Under the pieces are notes generated by a model. It was not told where the DNA came from. It was given only the letters and a program-made list of their open reading frames with translations, and searched no databases. From Antedon mediterranea (lineage: Eukaryota; Echinodermata; Crinoidea; Comatulida; Antedonidae), in assembly GCF_964355755.1 (NCBI RefSeq), contig NC_092673.1, positions 24,559,001 through 24,623,000 on the forward strand: a DNA stretch of 64,000 nucleotides, written 5' to 3'. Position numbers and translations under genes: made by a program. Positions 1 to 11,112 of the stretch are shown here, in pieces. The stretch's first letter is position 1. Each line of letters opens with the position of its first letter.

Positions 1-137
1 TTCTTTGTCTGAGTTAAGCTATAGGACGTGTTTTGTGTTTGTCTTTTTCCTAAACAAAGCAACTATTTCTAAAACAGCTTTTGAATAACTATAATGATTG
101 AAACAGGCCCTAGTTTATTAATATTTTCTGTTCTTAG

Positions 138-1830
138 ATAAACCGGTGGTTGAGATAGATCCGGAAAGCGCTAGCATAACTGAAGGAGAGGATCTCACGT
201 TCACATGCAGCTCAAATTCAAATCCAATGCCTTCTTCCTATGTATGGTTTGTTAATCTATCTAATGGAACGAAATTAATTAATCAAAATCCAGTTTTGAA
301 GTTTAGTAGTGTTACAACCGATTTCAACAATGCAAAATTAAGATGTGAAGTAGAAAACTCAATTGGAAAGTCATATGCTGACGTCACAAATGTGACTGTG
401 AAAAGTAAGTTTGAGATATTTAACAATATTTTTGTTATTCAATTTTTTAAATATTTATTTTGATTGATTTAGTATTTGCATAAACTTATATATAAGATAA
501 TATACACTAAACATAATTTGTTGCAAAAAAGGCGCCCCCTAGAAGTAAACTCGTGGAAATATCATGATACAAATCATTAATTACATTAATGTACTCTTTC
601 TTTTTAGGAATTGAAATATCGTTAAAAATTATATTACCCTGTTCAGTGGTTGCGGCAGTTGTTTGTGTCGCCATACTCTCACTGATTGTGTACAAATATA
701 GATTCAGAATCAGAATGATGCAGGCTCGCCAAAATGTCTACAAAAACAGAGGTTTGAAAAATAAATCGTTTATTTTTCATAATCATCCTATTATCATCAT
801 ATATTTCGTCATCATATTATGATTCGTCGATAACTCAATCAATATGATTTTAGTGGCCCTTTTCTATTATGTTTAATAGCCTGATGATTCATTTTCGATC
901 AATCAATATTCCTTTATTACAATTAAGCAAAAACTACCAACTTTTCATTTACATTTTATTTACAGAAGGAGATAAAGAATTTGATTTCTTCATTGCTTAT
1001 AAATCTGGAGGAGGTGACGAAGATTTTGTGATAAATGTCCTGACACCAAAATTGGAAGAAATGGGATTCAAAATCTGTGTTCATTTCAAGAACTTCTTAC
1101 CGGGTAGTAGTGAGTAGTTTTACCCCCTTCTTTTGTCCACAATGTAGTCATGAGTGTATTTAAAAACTGTGTAACAAATACATTTTTAAAAACTGTAATT
1201 ACCAAGGTAGACCTAGTCTATACAATTAAGATTGTGTTCAATATGAGGAAACTTATACGCACAACCGAGCATGAGCTCTGATTGGTTGTAAAGTTTTCCG
1301 CAGTGAACATTTTATTTTCAACATTCAAATACGCTGTGCCAATTATACAAGGGCAGGTGAGACATATAATAAACAATTATAGAATCAATTAATGACTCGA
1401 CAAATGTATACTTTAATTCCGAAAAGAACTGAGAAAACATTTCTATTCTTGTCTTTTAGCCATTATAGATAACATCACAGAGGCGGTACATAACAGCTGG
1501 AAGACAATACTCGTACTTTCGCCTGCTTTCCTTGAGAGCGGCTGGTGTCAATACGAATTCGAAACTGCATTGGGTAACATGCTCAATCAACGAGCTGATA
1601 TACTGCCGATAATTTACGAAAATGTATTAAACTTACCGAACTTGGACAAGAACATACAAAGTTTGTTGAAGACCATTACTTACCTTAATTGGAATGGCGG
1701 CAATATTGACGAGGATCAGAAGATACGCTTCTGGAAAGACATCGAGAAGAACGCGCCACCACGAACAGCAGGACAGATGGCAGACAATAACAATGAGGTC
1801 CAAGAAGCAGTAGAATTAAAAGAAATCTAA
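138..1830 (+). CDS. Ig-transmembrane-TIR receptor, IL-1R/SIGIRR-like (3' part)
   Basis: Type I receptor likely signalling by TIR-TIR contacts under the plasma membrane. Exons are 138-404, 608-751, 966-1109 and 1460-1830 (TAA); all junctions are phase 1 and join without frameshift. The first exon is one Ig domain with the Cys pair (FTC...LRC), the Trp (VWF) and NxS/T sites. The second gives a hydrophobic span followed by a basic stop-transfer stretch (YKYRFRIRMM). The third and fourth form a TIR domain: box 1 FDFFIAYKSGG, box 2/BB loop KNFLPGS, central ILVLSPAFLESGWCQYE and box 3 RFW. The BB loop has KN where many family members have RD. Signal peptide and any further Ig domains lie before base 1, so SIGIRR-like (one Ig) and IL-1R-like (three Ig) cannot be separated. 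The phase 1-1 Ig exon is typical of shuffled Ig modules. Confidence 0.87.
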
Positions 1831-1883
1831 TGCAAAGTTGTACGTGGAAAATACCACTGAACATGATAGCTACAATAGTTCAT

Positions 1884-2049
1884 GCTCTGTCTACACTATC
1901 AAAATAGTTTGACAAAAAACAAGTGTGATTTGCCCAAATATGGTAGTGATATGCCCAAATATGTAAGTGTTATGACATCATCTTGCCCATATAATGGGTA
2001 AACCCCCGTTTTGTTTTGTCACATAAAGTTTGATAGTGCAGACAAAGCC
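1884..2049. mobile_element. MITE family A, copy 1
   Basis: Terminal inverted repeats GCTCTGTCTACACTATCAAA and GATAGTGCAGACAAAGC flank two CCCAAATATG-type units and an ACATCATC block. It starts 53 bp after the receptor stop codon, so it probably lies in the 3' UTR. Confidence 0.85.
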
Positions 2050-3285
2050 TTAGACTAGCATTATATGCTCGAAGTAGATTAGATAGTTGGCTTATAGCTT
2101 ATTAGTGATACTTAACATTGTAAAAAGCAAATTCGTTACTTAGAGATGTTTAGAGATGCAATGTTGACCGAAGCAGTAACTTTTTAAAAGAGCTACATTT
2201 TAAATAATTGTCCAAACTCAACCGTCATCAATTACATAAATGTAATTAATACACTGCAAGTCAGATATTTGAATTTAATTTTTAAGTAACAATTCTAATT
2301 AACAGGTGAATATGATGAAGGTAATAATTAGCCGCGCCTACTGAAACATTCAGTTCCTATTTTAATGTTTTAATTTGATAAAATGAACGTTTTTTATAAT
2401 ATTTGAATTAATTGGTGTTAGGGTTAAATTTTCATTAGTTTTATTTGAATAGCCATTGTTATGTTATGTCTTTCATTTTTATGTGGGTTTCAATGTATTA
2501 TGTAAAATGTGTGTATTTTGTAATGCAACTTATTTTAGCTCCGACTGCTGACGTTTTGCAAAATATTTCCCGAAATAACTATTATTAGCCTATATATTCG
2601 TTAATCCACAACGTGTTACTCGTAGCTCTTTTTGGTACTCATTTTTATATTCGTCGCTGCAAATAATGCACTGAACAGAATCTTCTTTTCAATCATATAT
2701 CCCACGTGTTACCAGAACTAATTATCCGCTAAAATTCGTTAAAATTAGTTCTTTTAAAACCAAATTAATAAATTATCTCAATATAATATAATTTTGATGT
2801 AATTGAAAGTGTTTCTAGGCCTAGTTTTTGTTGCTTTCTTGTAGATGCTTTAATTGTAGAATGTAATTATCTTGTTTATTGATATGCACTGTTTGGAATG
2901 ACCAACTAGCTGTTTGGCCTTTCATTGCCTCTTATATTTCGTTTGAATAAATAAATTTAAAAAATAAATAAAGTGTTTCGAGATCGTATTGATCCCTAAA
3001 AAAACATGAAAAGTGAATGATAATAAATCAGACTTTAAATAGCCTAGGCCATTTTATATTGTTAATAAAGTTATTAACAATTACTTTGATGTAATTTGTT
3101 AAAAACTATTATTGTGACTTTAAAATGGCATATTCAACAACAAAAATGTTAAATTATTTTTTCGGGAGGACAATATACAAAATTAAATAAATAATTTGTG
3201 TTGGCCGGGTAAAACAATTCAGAGTCATAATTATGGCTCTGAAACAATTATTATTATAGCGCCCCCAGATGTGTTGTTTTTAATT
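2050..3285. other. Intergenic, AT-rich, no gene seen
   Basis: No reading frame or RNA is recognisable. AATAAA hexamers at about 2946-2951 and just after are candidate poly(A) signals for the receptor gene, but the GAATAAATAAAT context also resembles a retrotransposon 3' tail, so the assignment is open. Confidence 0.4.
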
Positions 3286-3547
3286 ATCATAATCATCGTT
3301 GCGGCGCGGCTGCACGACACGGCGTACTGACTATCACACGACCACCCTGCACACGATCGACGTTCATCTTCATCGTCATTTTGTCCCTTTTTTTGGCCTC
3401 TTGCTGAGCCTAGCATCACAGTGTCTTTGAGTCATGAATACTGTTTGTTTCTACTGCACCAGATGTTTCAATATCGATTGACGGGAATACTACACGTGGA
3501 ATTAAAAGCATCCAGGTCATCAGATTGAAGTCTGTCCTCTTTATTTT
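3286..3547 (+). promoter_or_regulatory. Candidate GAPVD1 promoter / noncoding first exon
   Basis: A short CpG-rich block (GTTGCGGCGCGGC, ACACGGCG, ACACGATCGACG) stands out in AT-rich surroundings and is followed by a strong donor, TTTTGTAAGTAAT, with GT at 3548. The first coding exon of GAPVD1 begins with a splice acceptor at 9930, so a noncoding upstream exon must exist and this is the best candidate. Inference only; transcript data would decide. Confidence 0.4.
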
Positions 3548-3577
3548 GTAAGTAATATTCACAACAACACTGCAATT

Positions 3578-3972
3578 CTCTAGCCTACTAGGCCTAGGCT
3601 AGTATAGTAGGCTAGGCCTAGCTAAAGCTAGAGCTGGACTGGGCGGCCGACTGGGCCTAGGCTAGATTAGCTAGGAGACCTAGGCCCACTACACCTAGGC
3701 CTAGTCCGCCTAGGCTTGGTTCATGGGTAAGCCTAGGCTTGGTTCATAGTAGGTAGGCCTAGCCTTAGGCTATATTACTAGCTAGCCAGGTCAAACCCAA
3801 TATTTAGGTAGGGCTAGCCTACTAATATAGGCTAGCTAGGCTAGGCCTACCTAGGTCTAGCTAACTAGGCCTAGGCCTAGTATTTATTGCCTAGCTAGGC
3901 TAGCCTAGTACTAGTAGGTAGGCCTAGGTCTGGGCCTATTTTCTATTAGGCTAAGCCCTAAAATACTCTAGC
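3578..3972. repeat. Palindrome-dense TAGGCCTAGG tract
   Basis: About 400 bp made almost entirely of overlapping CCTAGG, GGCCTAGGCC and GCTAGC palindromes in irregular order, with no fixed period. Similar TAGGCCTA-rich tracts occur in invertebrate deuterostome genomes. No coding potential. Confidence 0.8.
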
Positions 3973-3989
3973 CTACTAACTCTCCCTCC

Positions 3990-6690
3990 CTGTTGTGTAT
4001 GCTAAACTTGCATACAACGCCATCTTATTCTTACACTTATTTGTCTATTAACATTATGATTATGATTGAGTCTAAACTAATTTATACCCTGTGTATAACA
4101 CTATAAGAATCAGCGTTTTAGCTTTTATTACTCTTTAATTGCTTTATGTTTATTTTTGCGTACTTTTTTATTTGTATTTATCTATATTTCAGGTTATAGT
4201 GTATTATTTATTTTGTTCTAAATATATAATATTTCCTCCTCCAGTATATTGGCGGAGGGGGTGTACTTGTTACAAGTACTGTTTAGTAGGCTGAGAAGTT
4301 GAATAACTAATTAAATTGATCTTCAGCATAATCATGCAGCAATATTTTCACCTACCCTTCAGGGGATCCCCTTCAGGTGTTCCCCTTCAGGTGTTCACGG
4401 TAACGTTTTTGGATCATGATAAAATAAATTTTGGGTATGTTGATTGAAAGCAAAGAAAGAACACATCGTATGGTGAGTAAAGACGAAAAGCGTGTCAGCA
4501 GTGCTTCATTAACATATATATCAGAAGTTGATTTTATTGCGATCGTTTTCAAATGCGACTGATTTCATTTGTCACCACCCTAATGGATTAAAATTAACTC
4601 TGAACCCTGGAACAAAACTACCACACATTCAAAGTTTACTGTCAAGCTTTGCTTATGAATCATAAATTATCTTTGAAAGGTCTAAAAAATCTAGAAAGGA
4701 AACTAATATTCAGCTGAAGTTTTTTTTTTTGCTTGTTAATAAGTAGATAGCAGGTGGCCATACTGTTACTACTATACAAAAACGGTAATTGGAAAACACA
4801 TACAGTATATTAATAAAATAGATGCATAGAAACTGCAAATTGCACTGCAATTGTTTAACTATACGAAGTGCATTACAAAAACAATAAAGTTTATTTATAA
4901 TGAACCATAATTACCATTTTATGGTGTTTTTTAAGTGTTTACTTTTATTAAAATGTTTTCTAAGCACTTCAATGGTAAATTGATCATTTCCTGTCAAAAG
5001 GTAAACCCCAGTGGAATGCTGATTTGTCACACTGTTCTTAATGAGTCACCATAGATACTCTACTGACTGGTACAGCAAATTGTGTGTATATTTAATACCA
5101 TAGTATTTAGTATACATCTAACATGCTACTTTTACACTGAACGGCAAGTCTAGAATCTTGACGGATACTGTAATTAGTCCTAATCTCACAAGCAAACAAG
5201 TACATTTAGGAACAAATTTTAATTTGTTTAAAACGAGATCGTAGTTTTGACAATACATTACCATAGCAGGCTCATAGCATCATTCTATTACAAAGTCTAG
5301 GGATTCAAAAATAATAAACTGTAATGTAAACAGTATTCATTGTTGTATGCAAAAATAAATTTAGCTGTTTTGTGCTTAATAATAACTGGATAAACCGACA
5401 ATAGCCCGATAAACCGACAATAGCCCTTGCTCTTTCAGAAGAGAGCATGATAAATTTGGTAAGAGACCAAAACCACTAAAAGTTTGGAGACATGGTACAG
5501 TACCATAGATTGCGAGATGTTTTCACTCTAGATCAAATGATCAAACATTATCTTTATTTCAATAGGGAGTAACTGAAGTACTAAACGGTTTCCGAATCGT
5601 ACCACACCTCACAACGAGCAATGTCTTTTCGTATGCTCTCTACTCTGATAATTTTAGAGGAAGTATAGCCTTTATGCCTAGTTTCAAAGCGCCTCTCTTA
5701 CACCCGGCAGCCATGTACCTTCAAGTTTAATCAATCAGTTTATTCTTGTGGTAAATAATGCCAAGTATGATAGAGATTTCTTTATAAGCTTTGTTCCTAC
5801 TAAGATGTTGTGTTAAGTAATTCCCCCGATGGATCATTTGAACTGTCGCTATACGCCCTTGCGTTGCGTATACTCCCTTCCATTGCGTCAAAGTGGCAAC
5901 CAAGCTTTATGGTTCAAAACAAAGTTTTACATACTGTTATGATGACAAATGTTTGAAAATTATGTTAACATATGTTTGCATTATAAGCAATGACCTTGTT
6001 TTGAAATTGAATGTACAATTTGTAAATTATTACATGTAACTATCCAAATTACACAGTATAGTGATATCCCAGAATTTGACTGAAGGTAAAAACAAGGAAA
6101 ATATGGGCGAAGGTACACATTGGCATGTTATCAATTTTTATCCGTGATATTATTTAAAGTACAGTATAATATTTTAAAAATATTTTTATTTGTTTTATAT
6201 TTTTAATCCATTACATTTTAATCCAGTCGATTATGACTGAAAATTAATAAAGAAATAAATAAATCTAGTTCCTGTTTAAAATTCCTTTGAAAAACAAATT
6301 AAATACGTATAACAAATTAAAATATATTTTTTTTTTCAAAATTGTACAATTTAGTTTTTTTTTTGCTCTGAACAAAGAAGGTCATGATGACATTAAAAAT
6401 GAAAGTTCTAGTATTTCCCAGGAAGTGAAATTTCATAATCAAAAGTTGTTTCTCCAGTTTTCAATCAGAATTCTGGGATTTTGTTTAATAATCTCTGTGT
6501 TTTAGGTTAAGTTAAAGTACAGATTATTTACTCAATAATAGTTTGGTTTTTGGTTTCAAACAAAGAAAAGATGATATCGATGATAATTATTCATGTACTG
6601 TAATCTAATTTTAAGATAATCTAATTTATGATTTATTGTAAAAAATATAGGAAAAATACATAAGAACAGTTTAATACACTGCATACTTGA
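3990..6690. other. Intergenic / 5' intron region without recognised gene
   Basis: AT-rich sequence. Contents seen: a three-fold CCCCTTCAGG-type repeat at 4356-4399; a perfect tandem duplication of GATAAACCGACAATAGCCC at about 5389-5427; and a CpG-containing relic near 5840-5920 whose end (GCAACCAAGCTT) resembles the foldback element at 54885. Probably inside the GAPVD1 5' intron if the 3.3 kb exon is real. Confidence 0.4.
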
Positions 6691-7037
6691 GTGAGTGTGG
6701 CCGAGCGGTTAAGACAGTGGAACCGAAATTCATAGCCATAATATTGGCATGGGTTCGAGGCTCACTCGCTCCATGGTTCTGGTGGTAAAACAAGTCTTCT
6801 CGGATAAGGACTATAAACCGTAGGTCCAGTGTACATGTGGCTCATGTGCACTTTAAAGAACCTCTAGTACATCTTTCGAGATGAGTAGGGAGTTACTCCA
6901 ATGTACTAGTTCATTTATACACACACACTGTCGTATTGGCGCCGTAGTTGGCTGCCTATGTCACAATGGAACCCTTAGTGGAGCAGTAGCCTTCAACTAT
7001 GAAGTTTGCTCCTTAAAATAGAAGAAAGAAGAAGAAG
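6691..7037 (+). mobile_element. tRNA-derived SINE, family A, full copy
   Basis: The head contains a pol III A box (TGGCCGAGCGGTTAAG) and B box (GGGTTCGAGGCTC) from a Leu/Ser-type tRNA. A conserved body follows (GTTCTGGTGGTAAAACAAG, GGATAAGGACTATAAACC, GTGCACTTTAAAGAACC). The end is a GAAGAAAGAAGAAGAAG tail. It is not a functional tRNA because the cloverleaf is degenerate. Confidence 0.85.
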
Positions 7038-8886
7038 TACTTTCATAAATGTCTAGTTATGTTCAGAATGCATTATAAAGCATATATATAATATATATAG
7101 TCTGCTTAACTTTTGGGTTTCTAGTTTTTGTTCCAGTTCAGTTAATTAACAGGTACCTAGATAACTTTACCTAAAAACATGAACACTAACATCCAAAGTT
7201 CAAATGTGGTCTGACAGATGCATTATAATAGTAGAAGGTCAAACTGAACCAAAGCTCATATCACCTGTCTGAAGAAAGCACATGCATTTGCGGACTTTAC
7301 CTACATTCTGACCAATCAAAAAGCACCAGGAAACCTGTTGTAGACAGAAGGTCATCTTTTTGACAGTAAAACGAGATACATGAGCTACGTAATCACATGA
7401 ACTTGTTGCGCTACAGTCACAGGAAGTCGTAGCACCTTAGGGCTCACTGTACAATCCAATACTGACATTTAAACCTGACTCCATGGACTCCACGGATGTT
7501 TAGATGTTCCGATATATGCATGTGCCACAGTACTTAACTAATTAAAATATTGCATAGTATACAAATAATGAATGTTTATGAGTGCAATGGTACAAATAAT
7601 GGCACGAGGTGAATGATGAAAGGTTATATCAACGAGGCAAAGTACTTATTTGTACCATTACACGAATACAAAACATTCATTATTTGTTTTATATAACATC
7701 TAGACGTTTTTTTTTCGTACACAAAAATGTTTCAAAAAGTACTATTTAACGATCGTTGAATAGTGCGTACTATTGCACGCCATGTGACCCACATTCGTCC
7801 AATCAAATGACAGGAATTTATATAGGTGTTATATAAAATGTTTTATACATAGAACAATTCATAATATAGTACTTTACAGTACAGTATATAGTACAGCTTA
7901 GAAAATTTTTTTTTTTTTCATGAAGATGTACTGTACATGTTTTGTATTGGATGCATTGAGCTATAATTATAGCTCCATGCTAATGTATTGTTACAGTTGG
8001 GTCTTGGGCAAATTGTTTGATTTTTGGCAATGTATAATATAAACTTGTATTTTTTTTTTGCTGATTTGTGCAATGTTGGTATCGTCAAAAAATACATTTC
8101 AAATTTGTAACGGTTAATATGATTATATTACTGTATGTCACATTAAATAGAATTATAATATATAAATACAGTATATAATATAATTTCAGGTACTGTAGTC
8201 ACATATTCGATTCGAATATATATTAGAAAAATCATTATAAAAAAATGCATACAAAGTTATAACATCTATTACTGAGTGACAATAATAATAAAGATAATAT
8301 CCTGGATTTTTAAGCGCTGTACATAAACTATTTTACGATAAAAGGTATTCCAACCATGCCAAAAAAAACCAAAGTATAAGGGATACGCCCTTGTCGCTAA
8401 CCAGGAATCAATCTAATTGAACCCCAGTCAGAACCAGTTGTGTTTCGGATGTCCCGGACTTCAGTGCTTCCTGCCCTACTTAACATACAGTAGACCTAAA
8501 ACAATCTAGGTTGCATGGAAAAGGGGAAAAAGTGATTAATATGCTTTACATTCAATTTTCTAGCCCAGTACAAAGTGTACTGTACAACATTAGACAAAGT
8601 AATAACTAATAATAGTTCAGTAGGAACCAAAGTTTTCCAATGACAATCTGAACAATCATCCACAAGTTTCATATAACCAACTGTTCATGTTTTTCTCATT
8701 GAGGTTTTGACCTAGTAATTTATAAACTGTGCATTCAAAAATCCATTTTCTTTTATCCGCTTAAACTCATAGATGAACTTTATACATTTTTAATGTTTTT
8801 TATTACAGTAAGCTTCAGTAAAATATTTTATTTAATTTTTTGTATTTATTAGTTTTTTAATTAGAGTTTCCATATAATAATAGTAT
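7038..8886. other. Noncoding stretch with foldbacks
   Basis: No gene seen. It holds the foldback at 7561-7688 and a second outer inverted pair, TTATATAACA near 7690 and TGTTATATAA near 7830. At about 8280-8480 a repeat-like block contains AAGCGCTGTACATAAA and a GAACCCCAGTCAGAACC segment, perhaps an old SINE on the minus strand. Confidence 0.35.
7561..7688. repeat. Foldback inverted repeat
   Basis: The left arm ACAAATAATGAATGTTT...GCAATGGTACAAATA is the near-exact reverse complement of the right arm TATTTGTACCATTACACG...AACATTCATTATTTGT. The loop is short and holds a CGAGGTGAATG segment. Probably a small MITE or its remnant. Confidence 0.75.
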
Positions 8887-9289
8887 AAGGCCCATTTCCA
8901 CTAGGCGATAACGATCTAAATAGATACATTTTTTATGGATAAAACGAAAGAAATTACAACAGTTTTCGTTCTTGAACTATAGGATAATCATGTATGATGT
9001 ATTTGATAAAAATAATATTTTTGAAAATCCAATCATGATCCACCATGATCAATAAAAACAATAAAATTGTTGTATTATAATGATGTTATCGCTCTTACTA
9101 ATCATGATATCATTTGATTGGACTTGTGGAAATACTATTTTCATCTAAGGCGGCATAGGTGATACAGGTAATCCTTTAGTTCTAGGATCAAAACTTTTTA
9201 AAATTTATTTGTTTTTTAGGTATGAAAATGCATATTTATCTTGTTATCGTCAATCGTTATCGCCCTACCTGTAGTGTAAATGGGCCTTA
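8887..9289. mobile_element. MITE family B, copy 1
   Basis: Termini AAGGCCCATTTCCACTAG and GTGTAAATGGGCCTT bound a roughly 400 bp element whose two halves are inverted copies of each other (GCGATAACGATC near the left end, CGTTATCGCC near the right). The CRE palindromes of copies 2 and 3 are changed here (TGATATCA). It lies about 640 bp upstream of the first coding exon of GAPVD1. Confidence 0.8.
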
Positions 9290-9544
9290 ATACTATGTGT
9301 TTTTTATGTAATACTGTACTATATTATAAATACTTTTGGAAGTAGTTTGGTTTTTAAACTATATTAGTGGTGGAGCATGATACCACTCACACTGTACTGT
9401 AATTATTAATCTGTATGGGAAGTGATCAACTGCCGGAACATTCTATTGTGATTCCATTGTCTTATTGACTTAAAACCGTCTCACTTCCCAGTAAGGTGAA
9501 CTAACTTTAAATTTTGGTTTGGCTTAGTAGAGTTATTCTTTGAG

Positions 9545-9605
9545 TATTATTATTAATAATATTATTAATAGTATTAATATTATTAATAGTATTATTAATA
9601 ATAGT
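9545..9605. repeat. Degenerate ATT/AAT microsatellite
   Basis: Alternating ATT and AAT triplets (TTATTAATAATATTATTAAT and similar), self-complementary and able to fold back on itself. Confidence 0.75.
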
Positions 9606-9930
9606 GAAGTACTTATTATTTACACAGTTTTATTGTGCCCAAAACAAACTAGGCAAATTCCAACCACTGTACCTCATAGTGTATGTAATTTGTCAATGTT
9701 GAAATGTTTTTAATATTTTCTTAAATAACTCAGCTTTTTTATTCGTTTACTTTTTGCTAAAGCAACCTTTTATTTTTTAGAGCGCATTGTAAATATTTAG
9801 ATTATTTATTTATACTACAGTATATAATATTCTACAAAGTAAGTGTGTTCAATTTATTAATTTATAGTTTAGAAATATCTCATAAAATATTAAATTCTAT
9901 AATAAAATTTATACTTTTTGTTATTTTCAG

Positions 9931-10002
9931 GTGACCATAACACACCATTGATGATGTCACCATAATCTGTTTACTTTAACCTTTGACTTCTCTTTTACCA
10001 CC
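9931..10002 (+). promoter_or_regulatory. GAPVD1 5' UTR in first coding exon, with Kozak context
   Basis: The acceptor TTGTTATTTTCAG ends at 9930. The 72 bp before the ATG contain an in-frame TGA at 9952-9954. The start context ACCACCATGA is close to the vertebrate optimum, which supports 10003 as the initiation codon. Confidence 0.7.
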
Positions 10003-11112
10003 ATGAATCTTGACCTACTTGACCTAGCTCGACATCTGAAGCAAGAGAGGCTATATGTCACCTCTGAAAAATACTTGCTTCAGAAACTTCACGAAGAGGT
10101 GACACAGCTAGCAGACAAACTTTACCGCGTGTCTTGGATATCGCGCCATCAAAGACAAACCTTAAATAGTTTAATACTCGCAAATGCAGACTCGCCTCCT
10201 GCAGCGTGTTGTCAACGTGCCAATGCACTGGAAGAAGTTTTCTTTGTCGATGGCTACAAAACACTTGGTTTTCAGGATACGGTATATGGAGAGTTCTTAT
10301 GCTGTTTAAAAGACAATCCGCGAATTGTGGCGATGTGTTTGGCGCAGGGAGAGCGGGATTACCCGTTCGGAATACAAAGTCTTGTGCATCTTGTAATGTC
10401 TTCAGTTTATGGCAACGCAGTCATTCAAGAAGATGAGAGACGAGTTCTTCAGCTATTGCAAGCGCTAATGGAATTTGAACTAGCAAATAATGATGATCCG
10501 CGGCGTTTGTTAAGACGTGGATCTTGCGCGTTCAGCCATGCTATGCGACTTTTTACTGAAGGATTGTTTTCTGGGAAATTATATCTCACTGCCGCTCTTC
10601 ACGAACCTGTTATGGCACTGCTTATGGAAAATGAAATGTACTTTGAGACGGATACGAGGAAACTGCTCGATCATTTGAGTCAAGAAGAGCAACTGAAGCT
10701 TTTTGGGCCGAAAAATAATCCAACGTATAACACCAAGCTACAAGAATATGTAGAGCGTGTTTTTAATCAACTTGTAACACTTTGTAACAAATTTATATCT
10801 AGTTTAAAAAACAGTATGTTCTGCTTTCCACAGAGTCTTGACTGGATTATCAGTCAGTTTTATAAAATCTTAATTCGTTCCGGGAAAGTAGATCAGATGG
10901 AAGTGCGTGCCATGTGCGGTGACTTGTTACTGACCTGTTTTATCTGTCCTGCTATTGTAAATCCGGAACCTTACGGTGTCGCCTCTGATATCTTGATAAG
11001 TGAGGTCGCCCGATTCAATTTGATGCAGGTTGCTCAGATTCTGCAGAGTCTTTCGCTAATGAGAGATGATACACCAGTTAAAAGTGGAGATGTATTGAGT
11101 CGCTTTGCCAAG
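10003..11112 (+). CDS. GAPVD1: GAPVD1 exon: N-terminal 370 residues with RasGAP core
   Basis: One uninterrupted 1,110 bp exon ending phase 0 at AAG|GTGAGT. It carries HLKQERLYV, the conserved FVDGYKTLGFQDTVYGEFL segment, the arginine-finger region DPRRLLRRGSCAFS (second Arg of RRG in the finger position by family alignment), and FICPAIVNP, the counterpart of the RasGAP FLR...PAIxxP signature. The reading frame runs past the donor to a stop at 11206-11208; those extra residues are intronic. Confidence 0.93.

Noticed and set aside
3231-3419. Minus-strand 62-codon frame in the CpG block
   Set aside because: No similarity; the low-complexity ends reflect ATT/TGAT simple sequence.
6691-6775. Functional tRNA-Leu/Ser gene
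   Set aside because: A and B boxes are present, but the arms do not pair properly and the sequence continues into a repeated SINE body also found at three other places.
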